In this document: in pieces, positions 1 to 9,871 of the stretch
Numbering within the stretch: the first letter of the stretch is position 1
Layout of the letters: each line of letters opens with the position of its first letter
Origin: Rhodospirillaceae bacterium
GTDB lineage: Bacteria; Pseudomonadota; Alphaproteobacteria; UBA8366
Reading direction: 5' to 3'
Length of the DNA: 64,000 nucleotides
NCBI GenBank assembly: GCA_002722095.1
Contig: PBKG01000009.1
Coordinates: 42,722-106,721 of the forward strand
Translations under genes and position numbers: made by a program
The notes under the pieces: model-generated
Databases searched by the model: none
What the model was told of the DNA's origin: nothing
Seen by the model: only the letters and a program-made list of their open reading frames with translations

Positions 1-444
1 CTGTTCGTTGATGGAGGCGTCCTTCTCGATATAGGTGTCCGAGCGCGGCACATAGGCTTCCGGCTGGTAATAGTCGTAGTAGGAAACGAAATACTCGACC
101 GCGTTGTCGGGGAAGAACGCCTTCATCTCGCCATATAGCTGCGCTGCCAGAGTCTTGTTGGGCGCGAGGACAATGGTCGGCCGTTGCACTTTCTGAATGA
201 CCTGCGCGACGGTGAAGGTCTTGCCGGACCCGGTCACCCCGAGCAGCACTTGATCGCGCTCGCCGGTCTCGACCCCATGAACCAGTTCCGCAATCGCCTG
301 CGGTTGATCGCCCGCGGGCTCGTACTCACTGGTCAGATCGAATGCAATTCCACCTTCGGACAGCGGGCGGTCGTAGCGCTTTTCCGGTGTCCAGGGCGTC
401 AGAAATTGCGCCTGTGAATCGCTGAGGCCGGGATTTTCGGTCAT
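1..444 (-). CDS. uvrB: UvrABC excision nuclease subunit B, N-terminal part (runs off window)
   Basis: Translation from the ATG at 444 gives 148 residues open to the window edge. UvrB is the DNA helicase-like subunit of nucleotide excision repair; it receives damaged DNA from UvrA and recruits UvrC. The Walker A motif GVTGSGKT is at residues 69-76, followed by TLAAQLYGE and the tyrosine-rich damage-probing hairpin [15 protein letters not shown] near 122-136. All are hallmarks of UvrB. About 30 residues precede the conserved AGDQPQAI segment, slightly more than in E. coli. The first 44 bp upstream contain no LexA box that I can see. The remaining three quarters of the gene lie outside the window. 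Confidence 0.96.
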   Translation of the reverse strand, partial: MTENPGLSDSQAQFLTPWTPEKRYDRPLSEGGIAFDLTSEYEPAGDQPQAIAELVHGVETGERDQVLLGVTGSGKTFTVAQVIQKVQRPTIVLAPNKTLAAQLYGEMKAFFPDNAVEYFVSYYDYYQPEAYVPRSDTYIEKDASINEQ

Positions 445-488
445 GGTAGGAATATAGGGTCAGTGACCCTGCAAATTCCAGCGCTACC

Positions 489-1757
489 CTACTTTCCCAC
501 CAGCGAAAAGCTGTCGAACACCCGTGGGTTCTCCTCGCGGAGGTGTATTTGCCGGTCAGGGATCAGCGAGCGCTGGGCGTGGTAGCGAATGAACTCGTCG
601 TCGCTTTCGAGCCCCACCTCGCGCAGCTGCCACATGGCTTTGCCGAGGGAGGTCTGGCTCCATAGCCAATTCTCGATCGCGAGTGACGTGTCCATGCCCG
701 GCTGAGCCGACATGGCCTCCGAATAGAACGCCTTCAAATCCTCGCAGCAGAGTTTGAGCATCGGCCCGCGATCGAGATCGTCACGCGGGACATCCGGTGC
801 CTCCGCCTCGGCCATATCGACTAAATAGCGCGCGGCATCGAGGATATCGATTTCACTGATACCGACCGTCGTGCGCCCCCGTTGATTGACCGCCATCTCG
901 TACCACGGAGCCAGACGCCCGATTTCCGCTTCCAGTGCCTGCATCAAATCGCTGTCGTCCGTGGGTGGCGGGGGCAAATCGATGGGGCAAACCTGCCCCG
1001 CCATTTCGAACTCTTCTTCCGTCGGCGTGCCGCCCGGTACGTCTTCGGGATAATCTTCGAGCACCGGGCCTTGCTTCCGGCTCAGAAGGTCGAATGCGGC
1101 GTCGATGACCTTGTGTTGAAAATCCGCATCGTTGGGTACCCCCAAGGGCCGCCCGAGCTCGAACGGGACCCACAGAGCGCGCGGCGGCTTAATTTTCTCC
1201 GAGTGCAGCCGCACGAGACTGATCTGGGTGGTGGTGATGCCTTCCTGTTCGAAATAGTGGGCCAGCCCGCCGACGGCGCGCGTGCATTTCGGTCATATGG
1301 GCACCAGAAACAGCACATCCACCTTGTCTTGGGTTAGCATCCGGGCAATTTCGCGGGCACTTGCCTCAAGCGCTTCCGGCTCAGAGCCCCCTATTACCGA
1401 ATAATGAAATGCGCCAACCGAACCGATGGCGCCATCCGCGGCCAGTTCATGCAGGCGGGCGAGCGGAAAACAGATATTCAAGTCCTGCTGAAATCCTGAA
1501 CGGTCGAAATTGACCGAAGAATGGGACATCACCACGTCGTTTGGATCCACATCGCCGGGGATGACCCGATAATCGACCGCGCCGCGCCAAAAAAGTTTGT
1601 CGTCACGCTGCTGAATCGCCGCCGTCGACAATAGCGAAATCCGACACTCGGACAGGGGTTTGTCGAGCGGGACGAACGGCGTCTCGGCGAATTCGGGGCA
1701 GGGAAGCTTTTTCAGCATTTCCCGTTCGCCAGCGGGGATATCTTCCAAGCGGGCCAT
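489..1757 (-). CDS. Probable selenoprotein of the GrdB/PrdB (glycine/betaine/D-proline reductase B) family, in-frame UGA
   Basis: Two adjacent same-frame ORFs are separated only by a TGA at 1295-1293. Read through as selenocysteine, they give one protein of 422 residues. Residues 1-180 match the reductase selenoprotein B family: a MARLEDIP start, the FDRSGFQQDLNICFPL segment (85-99), and VPI-U-PKC at 152-158. The UGA (residue 155) takes the first cysteine of the P-x-C-P-x-C motif that I recall from cysteine homologues; C158 is kept. The part after the UGA (PPRALWVPFELGRPLG) continues the same family, so this is not a normal terminus. The C-terminal ~200 residues have no recognised domain. The ATG at 1757 fits family starts better than an upstream TTG at 1793. 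Substrate unknown; a redox or reductive-cleavage role is inferred. A pseudogene is the alternative. Confidence 0.8.
1265..1281 (-). promoter_or_regulatory. SECIS-like hairpin just downstream of the in-frame UGA
   Basis: On the minus strand, the bases after the TGA (1295-1293) can fold into a hairpin GCGCGCC-GUC-GGCGGGC. It has four closing GC pairs, one G.G mismatch and two more GC pairs. The three-base loop starts with G, 18 bases after the UGA. Bacterial SECIS elements lie inside the coding region about this far 3' of the UGA and bind SelB through a G/U-containing loop. The position and loop fit, but GC-rich DNA folds easily, so this supports the claim only in combination with the protein evidence. 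Confidence 0.5.
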
Positions 1758-1854
1758 GGAATTGATAATTGGCCTTCGGATCACTTCGATCAAGCCTCAT
1801 ATGCCAATCGCCTGCTCTTGCCGCTCTGGATTACGCGGTCTACCTTCGCCGGCC

Positions 1855-2775
1855 ATGGCCGATACCACACCCAAGTCCAAGCCTATCCGCCCGGCGTTTG
1901 CCTTTCTGTTTCTGATCCTGTGCGGCCTGCTCTGGGGCAGCAACATCACCGTCGGGCGCGCAGTGCATGACGAATTTTCCGCGGTTGCGCTGGCTTTTTT
2001 CCGCAACGCCACCGCGATGGTGGTTTTGCTGATTATTCTGCGTCGACAATGGCATCTCCTGGTTCCCGCCTATAAAGCCCACTGGCGAATCATCCTACCG
2101 GCCGGCGTGATCGGCACTGCATTGTTCAATGTCACGCTTTACACCTCGGTTCAGACGACGACGGCAGTGAACGCGGGTATCGCCATGTCGTTGACGCCAG
2201 CCGTGGTGCCGGTGATCGCATATTTCCTGCTCGGCAGCCTGTTCACTCTGCGCCAGGCGGTTGGCGTGGTGGTCTCGTTCATTGGTGTCGGGGTCGTCTT
2301 GGCGCGGGGCAACATCGAAGTTCTGACCACACTCTCCATTACCGAGGGCGATCTTATCGCCATCGGGGCAATGATTTGCTGGTCCTACTATTCGGTGTTG
2401 GTCAAGAAGCGGCCTGACGATCTAGCGCCAAACCTGTTCCTCGTCGCGCTTTTGATTTGCGCCGTGGTCAGTTTGCTACCCTTCTTTGTTGCCGAGGCAA
2501 TTTCCGGCACCGTGTTGCCGGAGAACCGCCAAAGCCTGCTCGCAGCGGCCTATGTGGGAATCTTCCCGACTTTGGTGGCGTTGTTCCTGTTCAACCGAGC
2601 GATCGATTCAGTCGGCCCTAACGTCGCTGGGCATTTTCAACATGCGGTTCCGCTGTTCGCGGCACTGTTGGGAATATTGTTCCTGGGTGAACGCCTGGCG
2701 CTCTACCATGGGATCGCGGCGGCGTTGATCGCGGCGGGAATTTATTGGGCGACTTCCTCGGCGAAAACCAAATAA
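1855..2775 (+). CDS. EamA/DMT-superfamily permease
   Basis: The predicted 306-residue membrane protein has about ten hydrophobic segments arranged as two EamA repeats. The first repeat opens with LCGLLWGSNITVGR and the second with AIGAMICWSYYSVLVKK. It ends with the typical last helices (GERLALYHGIAAALIAAGIYW). DMT permeases export or import small metabolites across the inner membrane; the substrate cannot be predicted. The ATG at 1855 gives a short cytoplasmic N terminus before the first helix; longer in-frame starts (for example 1801) would add an unlikely tail. It is divergent from the selenoprotein gene, and its 3' end overlaps the convergent sortase gene by 34 bp. Confidence 0.85.
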   Translation: MADTTPKSKPIRPAFAFLFLILCGLLWGSNITVGRAVHDEFSAVALAFFRNATAMVVLLIILRRQWHLLVPAYKAHWRIILPAGVIGTALFNVTLYTSVQTTTAVNAGIAMSLTPAVVPVIAYFLLGSLFTLRQAVGVVVSFIGVGVVLARGNIEVLTTLSITEGDLIAIGAMICWSYYSVLVKKRPDDLAPNLFLVALLICAVVSLLPFFVAEAISGTVLPENRQSLLAAAYVGIFPTLVALFLFNRAIDSVGPNVAGHFQHAVPLFAALLGILFLGERLALYHGIAAALIAAGIYWATSSAKTK

Positions 2776-3326
2776 CGAAGCGGTCCGCCGGGCACCACCG
2801 AATCGAACGGATAGCAGGTCATCAATACCAACCCGGGCGCATCGCCCAATTGCAGCTTGGTGGTGCGAGAATCGACGATTTTCGTATCCGCAACTCGGTA
2901 GGTGTGCCGACGGCCGTCGCGGTCGGTGACATAGAACCGTTCGCCAAGCCCCACCCGCCCGAGAAACCGAAAATGCGTGTCGCGGTGACCGACCACCACA
3001 CTGGTGCCGCGCGCGCCGGGCAAAGCGGTCCCTCCCATATGGCCCGGCCCAAAGGCAATGGTGCGTCCGTTGGCGCCGGCCAGTACGAATTGATCGATAC
3101 CATGCTTGGGTGCCACAAGCCGTGCGACCGGCCAGGTATCCGCCCAGGGCCAAGGCCTTGCATGGCTATTGCCCGACTTAACCCGGTCCCACGCCTTCTC
3201 GATCAAATGATAGGCGAGTGAGGCCTTTGCATGGATCCATCCCGCCTGGCCGAGTTGCCAAGCTCCGAAGAGGACCAGCGACCCGACCAGCGTGGGGAGG
3301 AGAAACTTTTTAATCGTCGTGGACAA
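2742..3326 (-). CDS. Class GN sortase
   Basis: Sortases are membrane-anchored cysteine transpeptidases that cleave a C-terminal sorting signal. This 194-residue protein has one N-terminal membrane helix (about 7-24). The catalytic triad is visible as H114 in VVGHRDTHF, C171 in LMTCYPF and R184 in GPLRYLVF. It lies directly downstream of its VIT/vWA partner, the pairing known for the proteobacterial class GN family. There is no ATG: a TTG at 3326, just after the partner's stop codon (3333-3331), gives the most compact start and suggests translational coupling. A TTG at 3368, inside the upstream gene, is an alternative. Confidence 0.88.
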   Translation of the reverse strand: MSTTIKKFLLPTLVGSLVLFGAWQLGQAGWIHAKASLAYHLIEKAWDRVKSGNSHARPWPWADTWPVARLVAPKHGIDQFVLAGANGRTIAFGPGHMGGTALPGARGTSVVVGHRDTHFRFLGRVGLGERFYVTDRDGRRHTYRVADTKIVDSRTTKLQLGDAPGLVLMTCYPFDSVVPGGPLRYLVFAEEVAQ

Positions 3327-3330
3327 GAAT

Positions 3331-5583
3331 TCAGCCTGCGAGACGACGACGCAAAAGCCAAAGCCCAAGTGCCAATGCTAAAGCGAACAATCCAATCAAC
3401 GCCTGCAGCATCGCCGGGGTCGCCCCTCGCGCCGCAAGCCCGACAGTGACCTGCGCGCTCGGTACCGGAGACGATGAGGACATCATCGCCAGCTGACCGT
3501 TGGCAGCGGACCCGGCCGCTTTCCGCAGATTATTTGGAGGCTGTTGCGTTTTTTGGCCTTTGGCCGGCGGCGTCCAGCCTGCCGGTGGATTTGCCGGCAC
3601 GTTTTTGCGGATCATGCTTTCGCCTTTCGGCCGTGCCACCTGTTTCGCGACAGCAACCAGGCTGGTGTAGGGGCTCACCACCTGATGACCTACGGCAACA
3701 TCGACGACCGCCAGACGCACCTGCTCGGGATTCTGGCCGTCCTGCAGACCTTCCATGAGACGATCGATCTTGCGTTTGGCCCAATGCTTGGCGATGCCGG
3801 GCCCTTTCACCGCAGTCGAAATGTCGAGCTGCTGCGTCCATTTTTGGTCGAGCAGTCGACCGTTGATTTCGATACTGCCCGTCATGGTCGCGCCCTTCGG
3901 CATTTTGGCGGCAAACACGATCGGCTCGCCTCGATATAGATCGGGCAACGTGCCGGGCTGCAAGTCGGGATTCGTGCCGGCGGGAAATCGGACTTCGAGG
4001 TCGGTCAGCACCGGCTCGCCCAATTTCGCCAGCAATTTCGTCATTCGCTCGGCGACTTCACTGGTCTTGCCAATATAAGTGAAGCTGCCCCGGCCGAACC
4101 GGGCCGCGCGATTCATGAAATAGCTGTTGGGAGCGCTACCGATGCCGATGGTGAATAGCCTCGTATCGCCGATACCGCGACGGATCATGCGAAACAACGC
4201 AGCTTCATTGCCAACCGCACCATCGGTCAGCAGGACAATCTGGCGCAATCGCCCGGAATCGATACTGCTGTCGAGCGCCGCGTCGAGGGCTTTCGACAAT
4301 TCGGTGCCGCCAGCCGCCTTCAATTGATTGACGAATTGTTTCGCGGTTCCAAGCGCTTTTTCGTTTGCCTGGCGCGGGTCGGCGAAGAGCGAGGTTGGCC
4401 GGTCGGAAAAAGAGATGATGTTGAATTTGTCTTGCGGTGCCAATTTCCCGAGCGCGAAATGGAGGGCTTCCGCCGCCTCTTCGATCGATTCGCCATGCAT
4501 CGAGCCCGACGTATCGATGATGAAAACGACCTCCCGCGGCAGCGTTTGCTTCGACAAATCAGCCGATATACTTTCGTTCGGCGGGACGATCATCGCCAGC
4601 AGATAGGTGGCGCCGTCTTTCTCTTCGGCAAACAATGCGGCCTTGGGGGCATCGCCCGGCTCGGGCCGCCATTCGAGGACGAAATCACGGTCAGCGGGGA
4701 CCGTACCGTCACGGAGTTTTACCTGATAATTGGTCGGCTGCATTTTCTTGACCGAAATCTGGTGATAGCGGCTTTTCAAGCTGGCAAGAGGTAAGCCGGC
4801 ATCGACCAGAACTTCCAGCGAAAGCGGGTTTTGTGGCGGCAATGACGGGTCGCGAACAGGGGGTGTAATGCGTTCGGCATCGGGAACATCGGTGGTATTG
4901 ATTCCGACACCCGTGCCGTTCAGGCCGGCGACTTGAACCTTGCCTGGGATATAGCGCGGGGTCAGCACTTGCGGCAAACGCAGCGCCATCAATCCGTCTT
5001 CCATCGGCAGCGCTTCCTGATAGGTGATTTCCACCGAAACCTCCGCCTTGGGCGGAATATTGGCTACGGAAACCGTAAAGATATTGGGTCGCTCCTGCTC
5101 GACCAGGCTCGCCTGACGGCCGGTGCGCTTGGCAGATTGATATTGCCTCTTCGCCGCCCGGCGCTCGCGAATCGTACCTTCGACGACCTTATCGCCGATT
5201 TTCATAACCATATGGTCGACCGCGCCCTTGTCGGACAACGGGAAAACATACACCCCTTCGACCCATTCCTGCGCCGGATTGAGAAAACTCTGGGCGACCG
5301 TCACGCGAGCTATAACGCCGGTGACTTTGACTTTCACATCGGTTTTAAGTTCAGGCGCCGGTGTGGTCAGCGCCGAGCCTTTGTTCGGTCTGACGAACAA
5401 GCCACCACCCGGATTGTCCGAGTGAGCCCGATGCGGCGCGGCCTCGGCGACCGTTACCATCAGACACAGAATTGCGATCCCGACAAACGCGACCGCCGCC
5501 GTCGCCAACAGGCCAAGGTCGCGTATGATCCGACCTTTCATTGTCTGCGGCACCAAAATTGATCTTTGGGTATAGGGAACCAT
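3331..5583 (-). CDS. Marine proteobacterial sortase target protein (VIT + vWA domains)
   Basis: The 750-residue protein has an N-terminal hydrophobic export segment (about 22-48, ending VAEAAP), a VIT domain (about 75-205) and a von Willebrand A domain. The vWA MIDAS motif DTSGS is at 357-361. Near the C terminus is a proline- and serine-rich linker, then a hydrophobic helix and the basic tail LLRRRLAG, as in sortase substrates. The ATG at 5583 is preceded by AAGGAG at good spacing, which favours it over ATGs at 5601 and 5622. This family is found next to class GN sortases, and the sortase gene follows here. The protein is probably exported and processed at the envelope; function is not known. 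The expected LPxT-type signal is degenerate (ARGATP before the helix). Confidence 0.88.
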   Translation of the reverse strand: MVPYTQRSILVPQTMKGRIIRDLGLLATAAVAFVGIAILCLMVTVAEAAPHRAHSDNPGGGLFVRPNKGSALTTPAPELKTDVKVKVTGVIARVTVAQSFLNPAQEWVEGVYVFPLSDKGAVDHMVMKIGDKVVEGTIRERRAAKRQYQSAKRTGRQASLVEQERPNIFTVSVANIPPKAEVSVEITYQEALPMEDGLMALRLPQVLTPRYIPGKVQVAGLNGTGVGINTTDVPDAERITPPVRDPSLPPQNPLSLEVLVDAGLPLASLKSRYHQISVKKMQPTNYQVKLRDGTVPADRDFVLEWRPEPGDAPKAALFAEEKDGATYLLAMIVPPNESISADLSKQTLPREVVFIIDTSGSMHGESIEEAAEALHFALGKLAPQDKFNIISFSDRPTSLFADPRQANEKALGTAKQFVNQLKAAGGTELSKALDAALDSSIDSGRLRQIVLLTDGAVGNEAALFRMIRRGIGDTRLFTIGIGSAPNSYFMNRAARFGRGSFTYIGKTSEVAERMTKLLAKLGEPVLTDLEVRFPAGTNPDLQPGTLPDLYRGEPIVFAAKMPKGATMTGSIEINGRLLDQKWTQQLDISTAVKGPGIAKHWAKRKIDRLMEGLQDGQNPEQVRLAVVDVAVGHQVVSPYTSLVAVAKQVARPKGESMIRKNVPANPPAGWTPPAKGQKTQQPPNNLRKAAGSAANGQLAMMSSSSPVPSAQVTVGLAARGATPAMLQALIGLFALALALGLWLLRRRLAG

Positions 5584-5765
5584 CTCCCGAAACTCCTTCA
5601 TGCGTGTGCAACCACTTGGCATAAAAGCGTTTCAATGGGCCGGTTTCGGGGAACTTTTGCGACCTTTTCGCGGTCAATTGTGGCCGCTTTGGGGCAATTG
5701 TAATACCTACCAACGGCAGAATCGGCCGCCCTTGACAGCACCGGAGAAATCGCAAAGCTTGCCCC

Positions 5766-6584
5766 ATGACCGCCAATATCAAGATCAGCGTCCGGAACCT
5801 GCATAAATCCTTCGGCGAGACGCGAATCCTAAAGGGAGTGGATTTAGAGATTTGCGATGGCGAGTCCTGGGTTTTGCTCGGTGCGTCGGGCAGCGGCAAA
5901 TCGGTAATGCTTAAATGTATCTTGGGTTTGCTCGACCTTGATGCGGGCAATGTATTGATTGACGGCGAGGTGACAAACGGACACGGCGCCGACCGAGAAT
6001 CTCATTATCTCAATAAAGTCGGCATGCTGTTTCAACGTTCGGCACTGTTCGATAGCCTGAGCGTTTGGGAAAATATCGTCTTCCGGCTTATGCAGGCCAA
6101 AGTATGCACCCCGACCGAAGGCAAGCAGTTGGCACTACAGAAATTGGCACTGGTGAATATGAGTGCCGGCGTGGCCGACTTGTTGCCTGCCGAACTGTCG
6201 GGTGGCATGCAGAAACGTGTTGCCCTAGCCCGCGCCATCGCGGGCAACCCGCAAATACTGCTACTTGACGAACCGACCGCAGGCCTTGATCCGATTTTGA
6301 GCAACGGCATTAGTCAACTCATCGCCGACATCACCGAGGAACTCAATACGACGGTGATTTCGATCACCAATGACATCGACAGCGCGCAGGTAATTTCCGA
6401 TCAGGCGGCGATGCTCCATAGTGGATATATCTGCTGGCAGGGGGCGACAGAAAAAATTGACGAAGCCGACGACCCCAATGTGCAGCAATATATCCGCGGC
6501 TGGCTTGAGGAGCGTGCTAAACGCGGCGAAGGAGACGACGGAAAACCCAAGGACGGCAAAAAGGAAAGCAGGCCCGGAGCCTAG
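5766..6584 (+). CDS. MlaF/Ttg2A-like ABC transporter ATPase
   Basis: This 272-residue ATPase resembles MlaF, the ATPase of the phospholipid (Mla/MCE) transport system. Walker A is GASGSGKS (39-46), the signature is LSGGM (144-148) and Walker B is ILLLDEP (164-170). The HSALFDSLSV-type segment seen in MlaF appears as RSALFDSLSVWENI. The C terminus is highly charged (Lys/Glu/Gly-rich). Two oddities: no permease (MlaE) or MCE-domain gene lies nearby, and the switch-loop histidine expected in THD is asparagine (N202 in SITNDID). An upstream TTGACA (5732) with a poor -10 could be its promoter. Its stop overlaps the convergent permease gene by 4 bp. Confidence 0.85.
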   Translation: MTANIKISVRNLHKSFGETRILKGVDLEICDGESWVLLGASGSGKSVMLKCILGLLDLDAGNVLIDGEVTNGHGADRESHYLNKVGMLFQRSALFDSLSVWENIVFRLMQAKVCTPTEGKQLALQKLALVNMSAGVADLLPAELSGGMQKRVALARAIAGNPQILLLDEPTAGLDPILSNGISQLIADITEELNTTVISITNDIDSAQVISDQAAMLHSGYICWQGATEKIDEADDPNVQQYIRGWLEERAKRGEGDDGKPKDGKKESRPGA

Positions 6585-7432
6585 GCGCTTACCACCCAAT
6601 TCATCACGATAATTCCCGCCGTAATTACCGCCGCCGCAAATACCCGGCGTCTACCGAACGCTTCACCCATGAACAGAGTGCCGATCAATGCGGCGAAGAC
6701 GACGCTGGTTTCTCGCAGGGCGGCGACGTTACCGACCGCGGCAAAGCTCAGTGCCCACAGGATGATGCCGAAGTTTACAAAGGCGGCGACGCCGCAGGCG
6801 AGTCCGGTTTTCCACTGTGCAGCAAGCAAGCCACCCAAACGCGCACCTCGGCGCCAATAGGCAAGTGCGAACATGGTCAACGCATCGAATAGGAACACCC
6901 ATGCGACGAATGGATACCTCGCCGTCGGGTCGCGCATGGCGACCGCATCGGCGATGGTGTAGATGCTCATCATCAGCCCGGCAACGCCGGCTATCAATAA
7001 TGGCTTGGCCCCTTTTCGCGTGAACACGCCGGGCTCGAAAACGAAGACCAAAAGCCCCAGACAGACGAGCCCGATTCCCACGACCTGAGGACCATTGGGA
7101 ATCTCCCCGATGGTTGGGATGGCAATTAACGTGGTTATCAACGGCGCGATACCACGGGTTGCCGGATAGACCTGGCTAAGGTCGCCCTCCTCGTACATCG
7201 CGATCAGTGCGAGTTTGTAGACTACATGGCAAGCGGAATGTATGGCGATAAGTTGCCACGCCTCGGCAGTCGGCAACGGAAAAATGAAAATTCCGGGAAT
7301 GGCAACGATCAAGCCAGCGCCATAAACCAGCGTTGCCATCGCCACTTTGTCAGGCGCTCGCTTGACGTAAGCATTCCAGACCGCATGCATGATGGCAGCG
7401 CTGAGAACGAGGACAGTGGCGGTAATGGACAT
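6581..7432 (-). CDS. EamA/DMT-superfamily permease
   Basis: The 283-residue protein has about ten hydrophobic segments in two EamA repeats, opening with AAIMHAVWNAYVKR and closing with GEAFGRRRVFAAAVITAGIIVM. It is a small-molecule permease of the inner membrane, with the substrate unknown. It resembles the permease at 1855-2775 in fold only and is not an obvious recent duplicate. It starts at an ATG at 7432, 58 bp beyond the end of the dioxygenase gene on the same strand, so the two may be co-transcribed. Confidence 0.85.
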   Translation of the reverse strand: MSITATVLVLSAAIMHAVWNAYVKRAPDKVAMATLVYGAGLIVAIPGIFIFPLPTAEAWQLIAIHSACHVVYKLALIAMYEEGDLSQVYPATRGIAPLITTLIAIPTIGEIPNGPQVVGIGLVCLGLLVFVFEPGVFTRKGAKPLLIAGVAGLMMSIYTIADAVAMRDPTARYPFVAWVFLFDALTMFALAYWRRGARLGGLLAAQWKTGLACGVAAFVNFGIILWALSFAAVGNVAALRETSVVFAALIGTLFMGEAFGRRRVFAAAVITAGIIVMNWVVSA

Positions 7433-7490
7433 GGCGGACTGAATACCGGACCAGGCTTAAAAGAACGACCCGATTCTTGTTTTGCGGACC

Positions 7491-8330
7491 CTAGACCGCG
7501 TCGCTGTAGCTGTGATCGGTACCGGCGAATTTCACCTTCGCCATATTTTTCAGCACTTTGGCGTGATACGCGAGCGCATCCGGATGCAAATCTGCGGCAG
7601 GTGGTTTTTCATGCTCAAAATTGCCGTAACGATCCTCGCCGCGAACCAAAAGCGCGCTATCCTTGATATCGCCCTGTTGTTGCACGTGGGGCGCGATATA
7701 GCGAATAGCGAGACCGATACGCCTGTCGTCGGTGGTATTGGGATCGGACCCGTGCACCAATCCGATATGGTGAAGCGAAATTTCCCCGGTCGCCAATTCG
7801 AGACTGATCGCCTGGGAAAGGTCCGGGTCTTCGGCCAACTTTTGTCCGCGGGTCAAAAGATTATGTTCGTCGAACGTATCTTCATGGGCGAGTTGAGCGC
7901 CGTTGTGAGTACCGGGAATGACCTTCATCGCTCCACTCGCCACCGTCGCCGGCGACAGCGCCACCCAAGCGCTGCAAACGTCCGGCGGCGCGAGACCCCA
8001 ATAAGTCGCGTCCTGATGCCAGGTCACGTGCCCGGGATCTTTCGGCTCCTTGATGAAAAATGTCGCGTTCCAGCAAAAGATATCCGGACCAAGGACGTCC
8101 TCAACCGCATCCAAAATCGTTGGCTCGGTGACCAATTCGTGGATGAAGGTCAGCACCAGGTGCATTTTGGTTTTGATTTGATTTCGGATATTGCCATCGG
8201 CGCCGTTCTCAAATGCCTCTAGTCTTTGGCGATAACCGACGGCGTCCGCTTCGCTCATCACTCGCACCGGACAATGATAACCATCGCGTTCATACGCCTG
8301 AACTTCGGCACTACTGAGTACATTCGGCAT
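7491..8330 (-). CDS. Phytanoyl-CoA dioxygenase (PhyH) family protein
   Basis: This 279-residue protein belongs to the Fe(II)/2-oxoglutarate oxygenases. The facial triad is visible as the HxD of TWHQDATYW and the distal histidine in IGLVHGSDPN. The 2-oxoglutarate-binding arginine follows in RRIGLAIRYI. Members hydroxylate diverse small molecules; bacterial versions act on ectoine, phosphonates, fatty acyl groups and others, so the substrate is open. It begins at ATG 8330, divergent from the aminotransferase gene across 155 bp. It shares the family, but not close similarity, with the protein at 31617-32525. Confidence 0.87.
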   Translation of the reverse strand: MPNVLSSAEVQAYERDGYHCPVRVMSEADAVGYRQRLEAFENGADGNIRNQIKTKMHLVLTFIHELVTEPTILDAVEDVLGPDIFCWNATFFIKEPKDPGHVTWHQDATYWGLAPPDVCSAWVALSPATVASGAMKVIPGTHNGAQLAHEDTFDEHNLLTRGQKLAEDPDLSQAISLELATGEISLHHIGLVHGSDPNTTDDRRIGLAIRYIAPHVQQQGDIKDSALLVRGEDRYGNFEHEKPPAADLHPDALAYHAKVLKNMAKVKFAGTDHSYSDAV

Positions 8331-8371
8331 GACACATCCTCACTTTGCGGGCGCAGATTACGTTGGCGTGA

Positions 8372-9688
<1,317 letters not shown>

Positions 9689-9715
9689 TTCGCTCTTTAT
9701 CTGCCGATTCCACGA

Positions 9716-9747
9716 ACGGGCGCGATTTTTCGTCGCGTCCGTTTTTT
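9716..9747 (+). terminator. Rho-independent terminator after the aminotransferase gene
   Basis: A 10-bp stem (ACGGGCGCGA paired with TCGCGTCCGT, one G.U pair) encloses a seven-base loop and is followed by a run of Ts. It lies 28 bp after the stop codon at 9688. Confidence 0.85.
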
Positions 9748-9762
9748 CTTGCTCCCAACGAC

Positions 9763-9791
9763 CTGTTTTGGAACCATAAAGTGCTTATAAT
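9763..9791 (+). promoter_or_regulatory. Candidate promoter of the EF-G paralogue
   Basis: A perfect TATAAT at 9786-9791 lies 80 bp upstream of the next start codon and just after the preceding terminator. The -35 position (CTGTTT at 9763) is a poor match, so only the -10 is convincing. Confidence 0.45.
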
Positions 9792-9871
9792 GTAATAAGG
9801 GCAGAAAGCGCCGCGATCCAAGACGGCGTGCCCGATCAAAATAGGTCAAATACAGGGAAAGGAAGCACTAA

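Noticed and set aside
1293..1295. TGA read as a true stop or frameshift splitting two genes
   Set aside because: Both sides are in the same frame and belong to one family, and the UGA sits at a conserved cysteine position; readthrough as selenocysteine explains this better. A nonsense mutation cannot be excluded without the rest of the genome.
5732..5761. Promoter for the MlaF-like gene (TTGACA, 17 bp, AAGCTT)
   Set aside because: The -35 is perfect, but the -10 is too poor and would sit within a few bases of the start codon.
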